NCBI GenBank assembly: GCA_028690665.1
Contig: JAQVAV010000003.1
Coordinates: 62,001-126,000, forward strand
Source of the DNA: Paludibacter sp.
GTDB lineage: Bacteria; Bacteroidota; Bacteroidia; Bacteroidales; Paludibacteraceae
Length of the DNA stretch: 64,000 nt
Direction: 5' to 3'
The position numbers and the translations under genes are program-made. Within the stretch, counting starts at the first letter, position 1. Each line of letters starts with the position of its first letter. The notes beneath the pieces are model-generated. The model was given only the letters and a program-made list of their open reading frames with translations. It was not told the origin of the DNA and did not search any database. Of this stretch, positions 19,115 to 27,889 are shown in pieces.

Positions 19115-20353
19115 TTATTCTATATTTTCAGCGGCTTTTCCTAATTTATTTTTACGAAGTAAAGCTTCCAGAAAATAGTAATCAGCATACACTAAAGGTA
19201 CATCAACCTCAACATTGGCCGGTTTGGACCCCGTACTATGAAGGAGTAGAAATCCTTTATTCTGCCTCGGTTCAGATCTATAGCTAGTTGTTAAATTTTC
19301 AATAATAGCATTTGCTCTATTTATATATACTGTTGAATTTTCACGATCAAATGTTGACAATTCGTACAATGCAGAAGCAATAACAGTTGCAGCTGATACA
19401 TCTCTGGGTTCATTTGGAATATTCGGAGCATTAAAGTCCCAATAAGGTATCAAATCTTTGGGAAGATTTGATTGTGTAAAAATATAATTTGCAATATGTT
19501 TAGCCTGCTCAAGGAACTCCGGATTTCGGGTTTCCCGGTAGCACATAGTAAAACCATAAAGGCCCCAAGCTTGTCCTCTTGCCCAAGCAGATCCATCGCT
19601 AAAACCCTGATGTGTCGTCTTTTTGATCACATTGCCAGTTATTGTGTCATAATCAACTACATGAAATGAACTATAATCATTTCTAAAATGATTTTTTGCT
19701 GTTGTTTTGGCATGATTGACTGCTATTTTATAGTAGCTTGAATCTCCTGTTACACTTGTTGCCCAAAAAAGGATCTCGAGATTTAACATATTATCTATTA
19801 TCACCGGATATTCCCAATTATTAGTGCTGTGATCCCATGAACGCAAACATCCTACTTTCTTATTATATCGGCTACTTAATGTTTTTGCTGATTGTATCAG
19901 TATTTTTTTATATTGCTGATTTTGCGTTAATCGAAAACCATTTCCATAACTACAATACATCTTAAACCCCATATCATGAGTTTTTCCATTCCATTGCTCT
20001 TGCTTAATTAGTTTTGTCGATTCATCTGCTTTTTTCTTCCAAAATTTATCTCCAGTGTATTCATACATATACCACAATTCTCCTGGGAAAAATCCACTTG
20101 TCCAATCTTTTGAAGCCACTAAATGTAAGGTTCTATCTGGATTTAAACTCCGGGGATTTACCATTTTTAATGTATCTGATTGAGTGCTTTTGCAATTTTT
20201 TTTTACTCTTCTTGCAGCTTCCACTTCTGTTAATCCGAACCTTAATTGTTTTTCGGCAAAAGCAAAATTTCTACCAACAATTGTTTCGTGACAAGACACA
20301 TATTCAAATCCACACGCAAACATAAGCAATAGCACTTCGATTCTAATCCTCAT
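19115..20353 (-). CDS. GH88 unsaturated glucuronyl hydrolase
   Basis: 412 residues with an N-terminal signal peptide (cleavage around FEYVSC; a lipoprotein is possible). The alpha/alpha six-hairpin fold is shown by DWTSGFFPGELWYMYEYTGD, KTHDMGFKMYCSYG (Asp127), YPVIIDNMLNLE (Asp187), and HQGFSDGSAWARGQAWGLYGF. The two aspartates match the catalytic pair of GH88. The enzyme removes the 4,5-unsaturated uronic acid that polysaccharide lyases leave at the non-reducing end, by hydrating its double bond. This ties it functionally to the heparinase-type lyase in the same operon. GH105 is the alternative, but the HDMGF and DNMLNLE motifs favour GH88. It is the first structural gene of the operon. Confidence 0.92.
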   Translation of the reverse strand: MRIRIEVLLLMFACGFEYVSCHETIVGRNFAFAEKQLRFGLTEVEAARRVKKNCKSTQSDTLKMVNPRSLNPDRTLHLVASKDWTSGFFPGELWYMYEYTGDKFWKKKADESTKLIKQEQWNGKTHDMGFKMYCSYGNGFRLTQNQQYKKILIQSAKTLSSRYNKKVGCLRSWDHSTNNWEYPVIIDNMLNLEILFWATSVTGDSSYYKIAVNHAKTTAKNHFRNDYSSFHVVDYDTITGNVIKKTTHQGFSDGSAWARGQAWGLYGFTMCYRETRNPEFLEQAKHIANYIFTQSNLPKDLIPYWDFNAPNIPNEPRDVSAATVIASALYELSTFDRENSTVYINRANAIIENLTTSYRSEPRQNKGFLLLHSTGSKPANVEVDVPLVYADYYFLEALLRKNKLGKAAENIE

Positions 20354-20383
20354 ACTTTTTCTTCATTTTAATTTCTATAGGGG

Positions 20384-20391
20384 CAAAAGTA
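20384..20391 (-). promoter_or_regulatory. -7 box of the GH88-led PUL operon
   Basis: TACTTTTG on the minus strand exactly fits TAnnTTTG, 31 bp before the GH88 start codon. No good -33 TTG is present at the usual distance, which fits a promoter dependent on an activator bound just upstream. Confidence 0.6.
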
Positions 20392-20414
20392 TTTTCAAAC
20401 CAGCAGAATCTATT

Positions 20415-20455
20415 GATTTATTATCTCAAAATCATGATTTAATGTCTCAAATCAT
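20415..20455 (-). promoter_or_regulatory. Tandem 20/21-bp direct repeat, candidate HTCS operator
   Basis: Two adjacent copies read (plus strand) GATTTA-3 nt-TCTCAAAATCAT (20415-20435) and GATTTA-3 nt-TCTCAAATCAT (20436-20455). The 20/21-bp spacing is two helical turns, the layout expected for AraC-type domains binding on one DNA face. The near end is 23 bp upstream of the -7 box. The regulator is inferred to be the neighbouring HTCS. Confidence 0.55.
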
Positions 20456-21088
20456 TTAAAAATTGCAGTATTATTGGCAGTTTAGAGACTCGTCTTGAAT
20501 TATTTGTTTTTATCCAATATCTATTTCTAAAAAATATATGATTATCCGCTAAGCCGCCAATTATACTTTTTTATTTAGGTATAGATAAGTACCTTCTCCC
20601 CTGAAACTTCACTGACTTTTTTTATTTCAAAAGAAAAAACCAGCAGAAAAGTCAGGATTTCGCCAGAAAAATTAGCGTTAGAAAGGCTAAATCGTCCAAA
20701 CGGGTTCCTTCGTCGCTTAAACGAGGACGATTTTTACGCCTTCTATTTTATTCGGTTCACCAAACGAAATCGGTCGAAGAAGCAGGTGCAGAGCATTAAT
20801 GCGGATTATCATTAAGGTTTTTATTCTCTTTGTCTGGTAATATAAGAAACAAAGAGGGTGTCCCAAAAAAAATTTTGGGGACACCCTCTTATATTTAGAC
20901 AATATAAGACTCCCGATAAAATTTGGGAGCATTGAATTGACAGATTTTACACCGTACTGATTTCTGTAAATTCTCTATTTTCTGTCTAAAAAATGTAATA
21001 TGACATTTTTGATTCTATCTCATTCAAAAGTCAAGATGGGTTCTATATATAAAATTAATCTGTCAGACCGGAAAAGGAATTTGTAAAA
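20456..21088. other. Gene-free stretch between GH88 promoter and HTCS gene
   Basis: About 630 bp with no convincing gene. It contains an imperfect inverted repeat around 20685-20750 (AAATCGTCC ... GGACGATTT) and a long palindrome at 20852-20890, listed separately. An open plus-strand frame ending near 20815 and a 71-codon minus-strand frame match nothing I recognise. The composition is slightly more GC-rich around 20640-20800 than its flanks, which could reflect a decayed mobile element. Confidence 0.4.
20852..20890. repeat. Long palindrome with IS-end-like arms; possible HTCS terminator
   Basis: AAGAGGGTGTCCC (20852-20864) and GGGACACCCTCTT (20878-20890) are perfect 13-bp arms, extended inward by AAAA/TTTT. 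The arm sequence GAGGGTGTCCCAAAA resembles terminal inverted repeats of some insertion sequences as I remember them. It lies about 200 bp past the HTCS stop, so it may act as its terminator. A second small stem, CTCCC ... GGGAG, follows at about 20910-20928. Confidence 0.55.
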
Positions 21089-24000
21089 TTAATTGACTCC
21101 CTTGCTTCGTTTTTTGTGAATAAAATCTGTAGGTGAAAGTCCATACGTTTTTTTAAATCCGCGGCTAAAGTGTTCGTAGCTATTAAAACCCGTTGCTGTC
21201 GCAACTTCCGCAACATTCATTTCTGTATCAATTAAAAGCTGAGCTGCAATTTCGAAACGTTTATTCCGAATTAATTCAGTAGGTGTCAGTTCGGTAATAG
21301 CCTTTAACTTTCTGTACATATTAGCCCTACTCATTCCTATTTTTTCACAAATAAAATTAATATCTAAATCTGTATTAGACGCATTTTCCTCAATTATTCT
21401 GAAAAATTTTTGGGTAAATCGTTCATCAGAAGATGTATTTTCAATAGAAACACCATTTATATCCCCACGTTTTCCATAAAGTGTTTTTAGGTTTTTTCGT
21501 ATTAAGAGCAAATTTCTTATCCTTACTACTAGTACCTGCATATTAAACGGCTTAATAAGATAATCATCTGCCCCAAATTCAAATCCTTCTTTCACGTGCA
21601 TAACCATCGATCTCGCTGTAAGTAATATAACAGGAATATGTCCGGTATTTAAATCATTCTTTATTAATTTGCACAGTTGTAACCCATCAACTTTAGGCAT
21701 CATAACATCGGTGACAACTACATCTGGGAAAAACTCAATAACTTTATCAAATCCGTCTGCACCATTATTTGACTCAATAATATTAAAAAAAGGAATTAAT
21801 TGTTCTTTAAAATAAGTTCTCACTTCGTCATTATCTTCAACTAATAAAACAGTAGGCTTATCCAATGAATTTACTACTGGTAACAATTTCTCATCTGCAC
21901 CATCCATTTTTATTTTATCCTGTTGTTCTATAACATTATTTTCAATTATCTCACTATCATTAAAAGCATCTTTATTTATAGGAATAGCGACCTTGAAAAT
22001 AGAACCTTTAGGCAAATTTGGTTCTACCCACATCATACCATAATGCAAACGCACGATGGATAAAGCGAGACTTAATCCAATTCCTGTACCGATAACATGT
22101 TCATCATCATTATGCTGCGCTTGATAAAACGGTGTAAAAATATATTCAATCTCTGAAGGAGAAATACCTTTTCCTGTATCACTTATTGATAAACAAACAT
22201 AATATGCTGAGTCTTTTATTGTGAACATACCATTGGAGTTCAGCTTTTTTAATTCAATTGGAGTAATCCTTTTTAAATCTATTGTTATTTTACCATCTCC
22301 TTCAGTAAATTTGAAGGCATTGGAAAGTATATTAAATACCACTTTTTCAAGCAAATTCTTATCAAACCAGGCATCAATCGCATCAGAATCGTGAGTAAAA
22401 GTAAACTCAATATTCCTAATGACAGCTATTTGATTAAATACACAATAAATCTCGTTAAGGAATAAGCACAAGTCCTGTTGCGTAACTTTTAATTTCATAT
22501 TCCCCGATTGATTCTTTCGTAAATCCATCAATTGATTTACCAGCAATAATAAACGTTGTGCATTATTATAAATCATTTGAATCGATGCTCTTACTGATGC
22601 ATTTATGTCAATACGCCGGAGAATATCTTCAAGAGGAGTAATAATTAAGGTAAGAGGAGTTCGTAAATCGTGTGAGAAGTTCGTAAAAAGCCTAACTTTG
22701 GCTTGGTGAAATTCTTCCAGTTTTTGTTGCTCAAATTGTTTCTTTTGTAAATTATCTTCCAATTGTTTTTCTTTCACTACATAAAAGATTATTGTACCTA
22801 CAATTGTTACAAATAACAGAAAATAAAAAAGATAAGCATACCATCTGGCCCAAATCGGTGGCTGAATTATTATTTCAATACTTTTACCTGAGTTATTCCA
22901 TTTCCCATCATTGTTGGAAGCAATAACTTGAAATATATATTTTCCAGGACTCAAATTAGTATAATAGGCCTCTTTTCTATTTTCCACCCTATTCCAGTTG
23001 TCATCATGTCCTATAAGTCTGTATGCATATTGATTCTGTTCTGGAAAAATATAGTTTAATGCAGCGTAAGTAATCGAAATATTATTTTGATTATACTTCA
23101 AAATAATTTTATCTGAATTGTCGATTGTATTCTTTAGTATCAAACTTGAGTCGTTTGGCTCAACTATCTTATTATTTATGAATAAACTTCTGAGAACCAC
23201 TTCAGGAATATTGGGATTTTTGTTTAATTGAGTTGGATTAAATGAAATAATACCATTACTACCCGAAAAGCAGATATCACCTGATGGTAATTTAACTCCG
23301 CCATGTGGAGAGAATTCTCTGACATAGATTCCATTACCCTGATCAAAGTTTTTAATTTTACCAGTTTCTGTATTGAACTCGGATAATCCGTTATTGGTAC
23401 TGACCCAAAGATTTCCGTCATTACTTTCAACAATATCACATACTATATCTTCAATTAATCCCTGTTCGGTAGTAATTTTTTTCAGAACTCCAACAGTTTC
23501 TTTGAAAAGAAAAATTCCTCCACCGTATGAACCAACCCATATCTCTCCGTTTTTCTTTCTTATAATAGATGTAATATAGTTGTTGTATATCTGCCTATTA
23601 CTTTTTTGATTCATATTATACTTTAGAATACTTTTTTTATTAGTATCATAAAGAATTAGTCCTGCATTACGGGTTCCGATTAAATAAACATTCTTTCGTA
23701 TTTCTTTAAAGGTTCTCACATTAGGAAAATGAATATATTTTCCTCCTTGTATTGGAAATGAATTTTCAATTGTACGCGAAGTAACTTTGTATAATCCTGC
23801 ACTATCAGAAGAAGTACAAATCCATAGATTGGAAGACAAATCTCTATATATTTTGTAAATTGTTGCGTTAGGAGCTAATCGATAGGCTAATGTAAACTTT
23901 TTTGTATTCGAGTCAAACTTATAAACACGTCCTTTAAAAGCCCCACACCAAATAATGTTATTCTCAATATACAGAGATTTTATGATATTTTTTGAATACT

Positions 24001-25231
24001 CCCATGTAGCATTCTTTTCAACCAAATAATTATTAAATTCTTTTGTATTTAGATTCAATTCCAGTAATCCTCCACCTTCAGAAGCAATCCACAATTTATC
24101 ATCAGGTTGATATGCCATTGCTCCAAAAATTCCGACAAATGCGTTCTTTCCATAGGTTAAATCATAATACTTAAAACGATTATTAAACTGATTGTCAAAA
24201 CTTATCCCTCCGGAATAAGTTCCCACCCATAGAGTTCCCACTTTATCAACAAATGTACTAAAAACAGAAGGATGACTCAACCAACCATTACTTTGGCCGA
24301 AATTGTAATTGATTTTACTAATTGTATTTGAAGACAAATCAACGATATTTAATCCATCGGAAGTGCCAAGTAGAATATTATTCCCTCTTTGAACTATGCT
24401 TCTAATATTTTTACTACTCAATCCACTATTTGTTGGATTAAAATTGATTACCTCTTGATTATCTAAATTTAATTTAGATAATCCCTTCTCATAGACTCCA
24501 ACCCATATCTGATTTTTTGAGTCTTCAAATAAAGCTGTAATATTATTCCCGGCTAACGGCTGAAAAGAATTTGAATCAAAATGATTTAAAACTCTGAAAT
24601 CTTTATCACAAACAAATAATCCTTTTGTTGTAGTGCCAATTAAAATCTCGCCAGAATGGGTTTGATATAAAGAGCTGATTGATAAATATTTAGATTTTCC
24701 ATTCCAATTTACGGCCTCAAATCTTTTTGTGTTTGAAAGAAAAATATTCAATCCTGTTTTTGTTCCGACCAACAATCGTTTTTGCCTGTCAAATAGCAAT
24801 GATAAAATACCATCATTCAGTAATCCAACATTGTCCTCGCTTTTATATATGGTTATTTCCTCATTTTTTAAATCCATTCTATTCAAACCATCAGCGGTTC
24901 CTATCCATAGCGCATGATAGTTATCTTCCACAAGACAATTAATTTGATTATCACTGATGGATAATTGTTTACTGAATGTATTATGTTTAAACACTGTAAA
25001 TGTATTTCCATCATAACGATTTAGCCCATTGCGGGTACCAAACCACATATAACCTCTAGAATCCTGAGAAATGGCCATTACCGAAATCTGAGAAAGCCCA
25101 TCCCTTAATCCTAACTTTGAAAAGTAAAGTTGTTCTCTTGAGTTTTGTTGGGTAAAACCAATTGAAGAAAACAACAAAACAAAAAGCAAAATAATTGCAT
25201 TCTTTTTTATGACTGATTCTGAGTTATTCAT
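21089..25231 (-). CDS. Hybrid two-component system regulator (HTCS) of the PUL
   Basis: About 1,380 residues in one chain; Met6 of the longer frame (25231) directly precedes the hydrophobic signal and is the preferred start. Numbering below follows the frame from 25246. Residues 30-725: two seven-bladed propellers of Reg_prop repeats (DGLSQISVMAISQDSRGYMWFGT, repeated GTxxGL). About 730-795: Y_Y_Y domain (YAYRLIGHDDNWNRVENR). About 801-823: membrane helix. Histidine kinase with His859 in NFSHDLRTPLTL and an ATPase domain near 970-1090. Receiver at about 1130-1245 with Asp near 1179 in VVVTDVMMP. AraC-type DNA-binding domain at about 1285-1380. The periplasmic sensor usually binds an oligosaccharide of the target glycan, and the C-terminus activates the PUL. 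Confidence 0.96.
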   Translation of the reverse strand: MNNSESVIKKNAIILLFVLLFSSIGFTQQNSREQLYFSKLGLRDGLSQISVMAISQDSRGYMWFGTRNGLNRYDGNTFTVFKHNTFSKQLSISDNQINCLVEDNYHALWIGTADGLNRMDLKNEEITIYKSEDNVGLLNDGILSLLFDRQKRLLVGTKTGLNIFLSNTKRFEAVNWNGKSKYLSISSLYQTHSGEILIGTTTKGLFVCDKDFRVLNHFDSNSFQPLAGNNITALFEDSKNQIWVGVYEKGLSKLNLDNQEVINFNPTNSGLSSKNIRSIVQRGNNILLGTSDGLNIVDLSSNTISKINYNFGQSNGWLSHPSVFSTFVDKVGTLWVGTYSGGISFDNQFNNRFKYYDLTYGKNAFVGIFGAMAYQPDDKLWIASEGGGLLELNLNTKEFNNYLVEKNATWEYSKNIIKSLYIENNIIWCGAFKGRVYKFDSNTKKFTLAYRLAPNATIYKIYRDLSSNLWICTSSDSAGLYKVTSRTIENSFPIQGGKYIHFPNVRTFKEIRKNVYLIGTRNAGLILYDTNKKSILKYNMNQKSNRQIYNNYITSIIRKKNGEIWVGSYGGGIFLFKETVGVLKKITTEQGLIEDIVCDIVESNDGNLWVSTNNGLSEFNTETGKIKNFDQGNGIYVREFSPHGGVKLPSGDICFSGSNGIISFNPTQLNKNPNIPEVVLRSLFINNKIVEPNDSSLILKNTIDNSDKIILKYNQNNISITYAALNYIFPEQNQYAYRLIGHDDNWNRVENRKEAYYTNLSPGKYIFQVIASNNDGKWNNSGKSIEIIIQPPIWARWYAYLFYFLLFVTIVGTIIFYVVKEKQLEDNLQKKQFEQQKLEEFHQAKVRLFTNFSHDLRTPLTLIITPLEDILRRIDINASVRASIQMIYNNAQRLLLLVNQLMDLRKNQSGNMKLKVTQQDLCLFLNEIYCVFNQIAVIRNIEFTFTHDSDAIDAWFDKNLLEKVVFNILSNAFKFTEGDGKITIDLKRITPIELKKLNSNGMFTIKDSAYYVCLSISDTGKGISPSEIEYIFTPFYQAQHNDDEHVIGTGIGLSLALSIVRLHYGMMWVEPNLPKGSIFKVAIPINKDAFNDSEIIENNVIEQQDKIKMDGADEKLLPVVNSLDKPTVLLVEDNDEVRTYFKEQLIPFFNIIESNNGADGFDKVIEFFPDVVVTDVMMPKVDGLQLCKLIKNDLNTGHIPVILLTARSMVMHVKEGFEFGADDYLIKPFNMQVLVVRIRNLLLIRKNLKTLYGKRGDINGVSIENTSSDERFTQKFFRIIEENASNTDLDINFICEKIGMSRANMYRKLKAITELTPTELIRNKRFEIAAQLLIDTEMNVAEVATATGFNSYEHFSRGFKKTYGLSPTDFIHKKRSKGVN

Positions 25232-25246
25232 ATATTTTAGAAACAT

Positions 25247-25837
25247 TAGGTTACAACAAATTCAATTTCTAAATTTAGTTTTATCAAAAAAACATCCTAT
25301 TTTATTGATAATCTCCTGACTAATTAGCAAAATACATATCAATGCCAAGATGCTAATTTTAAATACTTATTGTCATTCAATAGCAATATTAAACTCAACT
25401 TTTACGTATTGAACAAAATATAAATTAGGTGTACTTACAACAATTATTGCTATCTGACAGAAACGAAATGAAATATCAAAAAAGCTACTCATATCTTCGT
25501 CCATCTCAGCTCAGAATGATAAAAGAAATTATTTATTCAATAATTGGGGGGAAATTTCTATAAAAGAAGCTATCCTGATTTTTTATAATATCGCACTTAT
25601 GAAGCTTTTATTTCCACGAAAGGACTATTTTTGCCCCGATATTGCTCCTATCTGCCATGTTAACCTAAAATTTATGAACTGAACTCCGTCGGGGGCGAGA
25701 TTATAATTAAGGCAGAAGTCAGGATGACTTCAAATATAATTTTGAGCATTAAATACGGAAACTTCTACAAATATCACAACTCGTAAATTTTCTCATTTAC
25801 ACAATTTTACAGATAGCATTATTACTATTTATCATTT
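25247..25837. other. Gene-free stretch, 591 bp, between HTCS and maf
   Basis: No supported protein gene. Features seen: a plus-strand TATTTTTG (25626-25633) matching the -7 consensus; a GAAGTCA-GGA-TGACTTC stem at about 25712-25728; and a GTAAAT ... ATTTAC stem at 25783-25800 that could be a weak end signal for maf. A 31-codon plus-strand frame at 25468-25563 has nothing to support it. Confidence 0.4.
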
Positions 25838-26428
25838 TCATTTCCAGCGCTTTAATTCGTTGTATAATCTCTGAATAGGTAATCCCATAACATTATAATA
25901 GGATCCACTTATGTATTCAACCCCAACAAAACCTATCCATTCCTGAACACCATAAGAACCGGCTTTGTCATAAGGTTTATAATTTTCAATATAAAAATCT
26001 ATTTCACTATCCGTTAATTTAGAAAAACTAACTTCTGTAATTACATGAAATATCTTTCTTTTGTTTATGGTAGAGATACAAACTCCGGTTATTACCTGAT
26101 GCGTTTTTCCGGACAGTGTTCGTAGCATTTTATGAGCATCATCTTCATTCATAGGTTTACCAAGCACTTTCCCTTCGTGCCATACAATCGTATCTGCAGT
26201 AATAACCATCGTATTTTCATCCATGATTTCATTAAAGGCACGCGCCTTTTTTTCTGCCAGAAACATAGGGATGTCAACTCCGATAATTTCCGAAGGATAA
26301 CTTTCTTCAACATCCATTACCTTCACTTCAAAATCAAGGTTCAGTCCCCGTAGCAGTTCCTGCCGGCGAGGCGATTGCGACCCCAGGATAATTTTATATT
26401 GAGCTATATTCTGTAATAAATTCATCAA
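25838..26428 (-). CDS. maf: Maf-like nucleoside triphosphate pyrophosphatase
   Basis: 196 residues. The N-terminal IILGSQSPRRQELLRGLNLDFEV is the Maf signature, followed by FLAEKKARAF, VITADTIVWHEGKVLGKP, and YDKAGSYGVQEWIG. Maf proteins hydrolyse dTTP, UTP or modified nucleotides to the monophosphate and are cytoplasmic. The exact subfamily is not resolved here. It lies 16 bp after the UbiA-type gene, so both are one transcript. Met1 or Met2 may be the start. Confidence 0.92.
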   Translation of the reverse strand: MMNLLQNIAQYKIILGSQSPRRQELLRGLNLDFEVKVMDVEESYPSEIIGVDIPMFLAEKKARAFNEIMDENTMVITADTIVWHEGKVLGKPMNEDDAHKMLRTLSGKTHQVITGVCISTINKRKIFHVITEVSFSKLTDSEIDFYIENYKPYDKAGSYGVQEWIGFVGVEYISGSYYNVMGLPIQRLYNELKRWK

Positions 26429-26444
26429 TCAAAGTTTTTTAGTT

Positions 26445-27431
26445 TTACTTTACAATAAAAAGATTAAATAGTGATAAACCGTATGTTTTTGCCATTAAAT
26501 AATAAAAAACAAAACCGTAACAAATACCTATAATCATAATAAATTTCAAAAGCCTGGAAGCAGAAGCAAACCCAGCAGAATCGTCTGCTTTAAAAAGCAA
26601 ATAAACCAGATATATAAATGGTAATGTTAAGCCCCAGATAATATATTTAAGGGTCAGCGAACCTTCAAACGGAATGCATTCAAAATTAACAAAATACAAT
26701 AGTAAAACTTCAATCACAATTAATACATATAATATCTTCTTTGTTGCTTGTATTCCCCATTTAACAGGTAAAGTGCGGCATTCCATTTCACGGTCACCTT
26801 CGATATCTTCAATATCTTTTACAATTTCACGAATAAGTGTAGTTAAAAATGAAAATACAGCCAGCCCTCCGACCCAGCCATATATATCTCCGGGTATCGG
26901 TGTTTCATAAATTAAATTACTATATTCATGATGTAATATGGCTATCTGATTGATGGCAACAACAAACACAGAAAGTCCCGCCAACAGTGCTACAATAAGG
27001 TTCCCAATCAAAAACTGCCTTTTGTAACTTGCCGAATAAAACCACAACATGCCGGGAACAACAATAAAAACAAAAGCAAGCGTAAAACTTTTATTTATCC
27101 ATGCCAGCATAAGGCCTGCAACTGCGCCTAAACCCGTCAGTATCTGATGCAGCAACATAGCTTTTTGTTTGGTCACCGAACGTGTTACTATCACATCATT
27201 CGGCTTGTTTATGACATCTATTTTGACATCAAAATAGTCATTCAAAATATACCCACCCGCCGCAATCAAAACTGTGGCTAAAATAAGTAAAACTACACAT
27301 AAGTAGTTGGTACTTATATCAAAACCATACTTTTGCATCAGGGGAGTAATTACTGTATACTGAACCACTAACTGAATAAAAGCTATAAATAATAAATTTT
27401 TTATTCTTATAAACTTCAGAATATCCGGCAT
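26445..27431 (-). CDS. UbiA family prenyltransferase (digeranylgeranylglyceryl phosphate synthase-like)
   Basis: 328 residues with about nine membrane helices. The first Asp-rich motif NDYFDVKIDVINKPNDVIV and the second, DIEDIEGDREMECRTLPVKWG, are the Mg-prenyl-diphosphate binding sites of the UbiA superfamily. Bacteroidetes proteins of this type are usually annotated as geranylgeranylglycerol-phosphate geranylgeranyltransferase, an archaeal-style ether-lipid enzyme; quinone prenylation is the alternative. No lipid or quinone partner lies next to it here. It leads a two-gene operon with maf. A -7 box lies 44 bp upstream. Confidence 0.82.
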   Translation of the reverse strand: MPDILKFIRIKNLLFIAFIQLVVQYTVITPLMQKYGFDISTNYLCVVLLILATVLIAAGGYILNDYFDVKIDVINKPNDVIVTRSVTKQKAMLLHQILTGLGAVAGLMLAWINKSFTLAFVFIVVPGMLWFYSASYKRQFLIGNLIVALLAGLSVFVVAINQIAILHHEYSNLIYETPIPGDIYGWVGGLAVFSFLTTLIREIVKDIEDIEGDREMECRTLPVKWGIQATKKILYVLIVIEVLLLYFVNFECIPFEGSLTLKYIIWGLTLPFIYLVYLLFKADDSAGFASASRLLKFIMIIGICYGFVFYYLMAKTYGLSLFNLFIVK

Positions 27432-27474
27432 TTCTGATTATAAAATTTAGCTATTAATACAAGAAAGAATTATA

Positions 27475-27510
27475 CAAAAATACTTTGTTTTTATAATTAA
27501 CGTACACAAA
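27475..27510 (-). promoter_or_regulatory. Promoter of the UbiA-maf operon
   Basis: Minus strand TATTTTTG (plus 27475-27482) fits TAnnTTTG, with a TTTG (plus 27507-27510) 24 nt upstream as a possible -33 element. Spacing is a little longer than ideal. Confidence 0.4.
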
Positions 27511-27889
27511 ACAAAAAAAATCTGATTTCAGAAACAAAAAAACAGATTAATGTAACTAAAATGATCTATATATTAAGTTTGTATCGATCTTTCTTTAGTA
27601 CAGGATCTTTGGTTCTTTTTTACTTGTGCTCCCTTCTTTGCATTTTTCCATTGAAGCATCTGATTTAACGAAGAAAAATCAAATACATTTCTGCAATTTT
27701 GGAATGTATTTTTTATTTTTACAAAAAATTTAATTCCCCTGCAAAACAGAGCATCGAAAGCGAAAAAATTTTAGCTTATAAACAAAACAAGATGCCAGGT
27801 TAGTCCTGACTTTTAGTGACAAAGATTGTTTGTAAAAGAGCTTGGACAAATTCACAGCCATCTTTATTGGGGATAAAATTCAGAACAAC
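27511..27889. other. Divergent intergenic region, UbiA and alpha/beta hydrolase
   Basis: About 380 bp with no gene. A weak stem, AATCTG ... CAGATT, occurs near 27519-27548. I found no clear TAnnTTTG for the plus-strand hydrolase gene. Confidence 0.35.

Noticed and set aside
20717-20932. 71-codon minus-strand frame
   Set aside because: It runs through the long palindrome, matches no family I know, and has no promoter or conserved pattern.
1-25246. Glycosaminoglycan-degrading locus (heparin or chondroitin)
   Set aside because: Heparinase-type lyase and GH88 fit, but no sulfatase is visible and GH95 and GH43-like enzymes are unexpected there.
25468-25563. 31-codon plus-strand frame
   Set aside because: Too short, with no promoter at a suitable distance and no recognisable sequence.
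27842-27889. TTG-initiated N-terminal extension of the alpha/beta hydrolase
   Set aside because: It would place 16 residues before a complete lipoprotein signal; the ATG at 27890 is far better.
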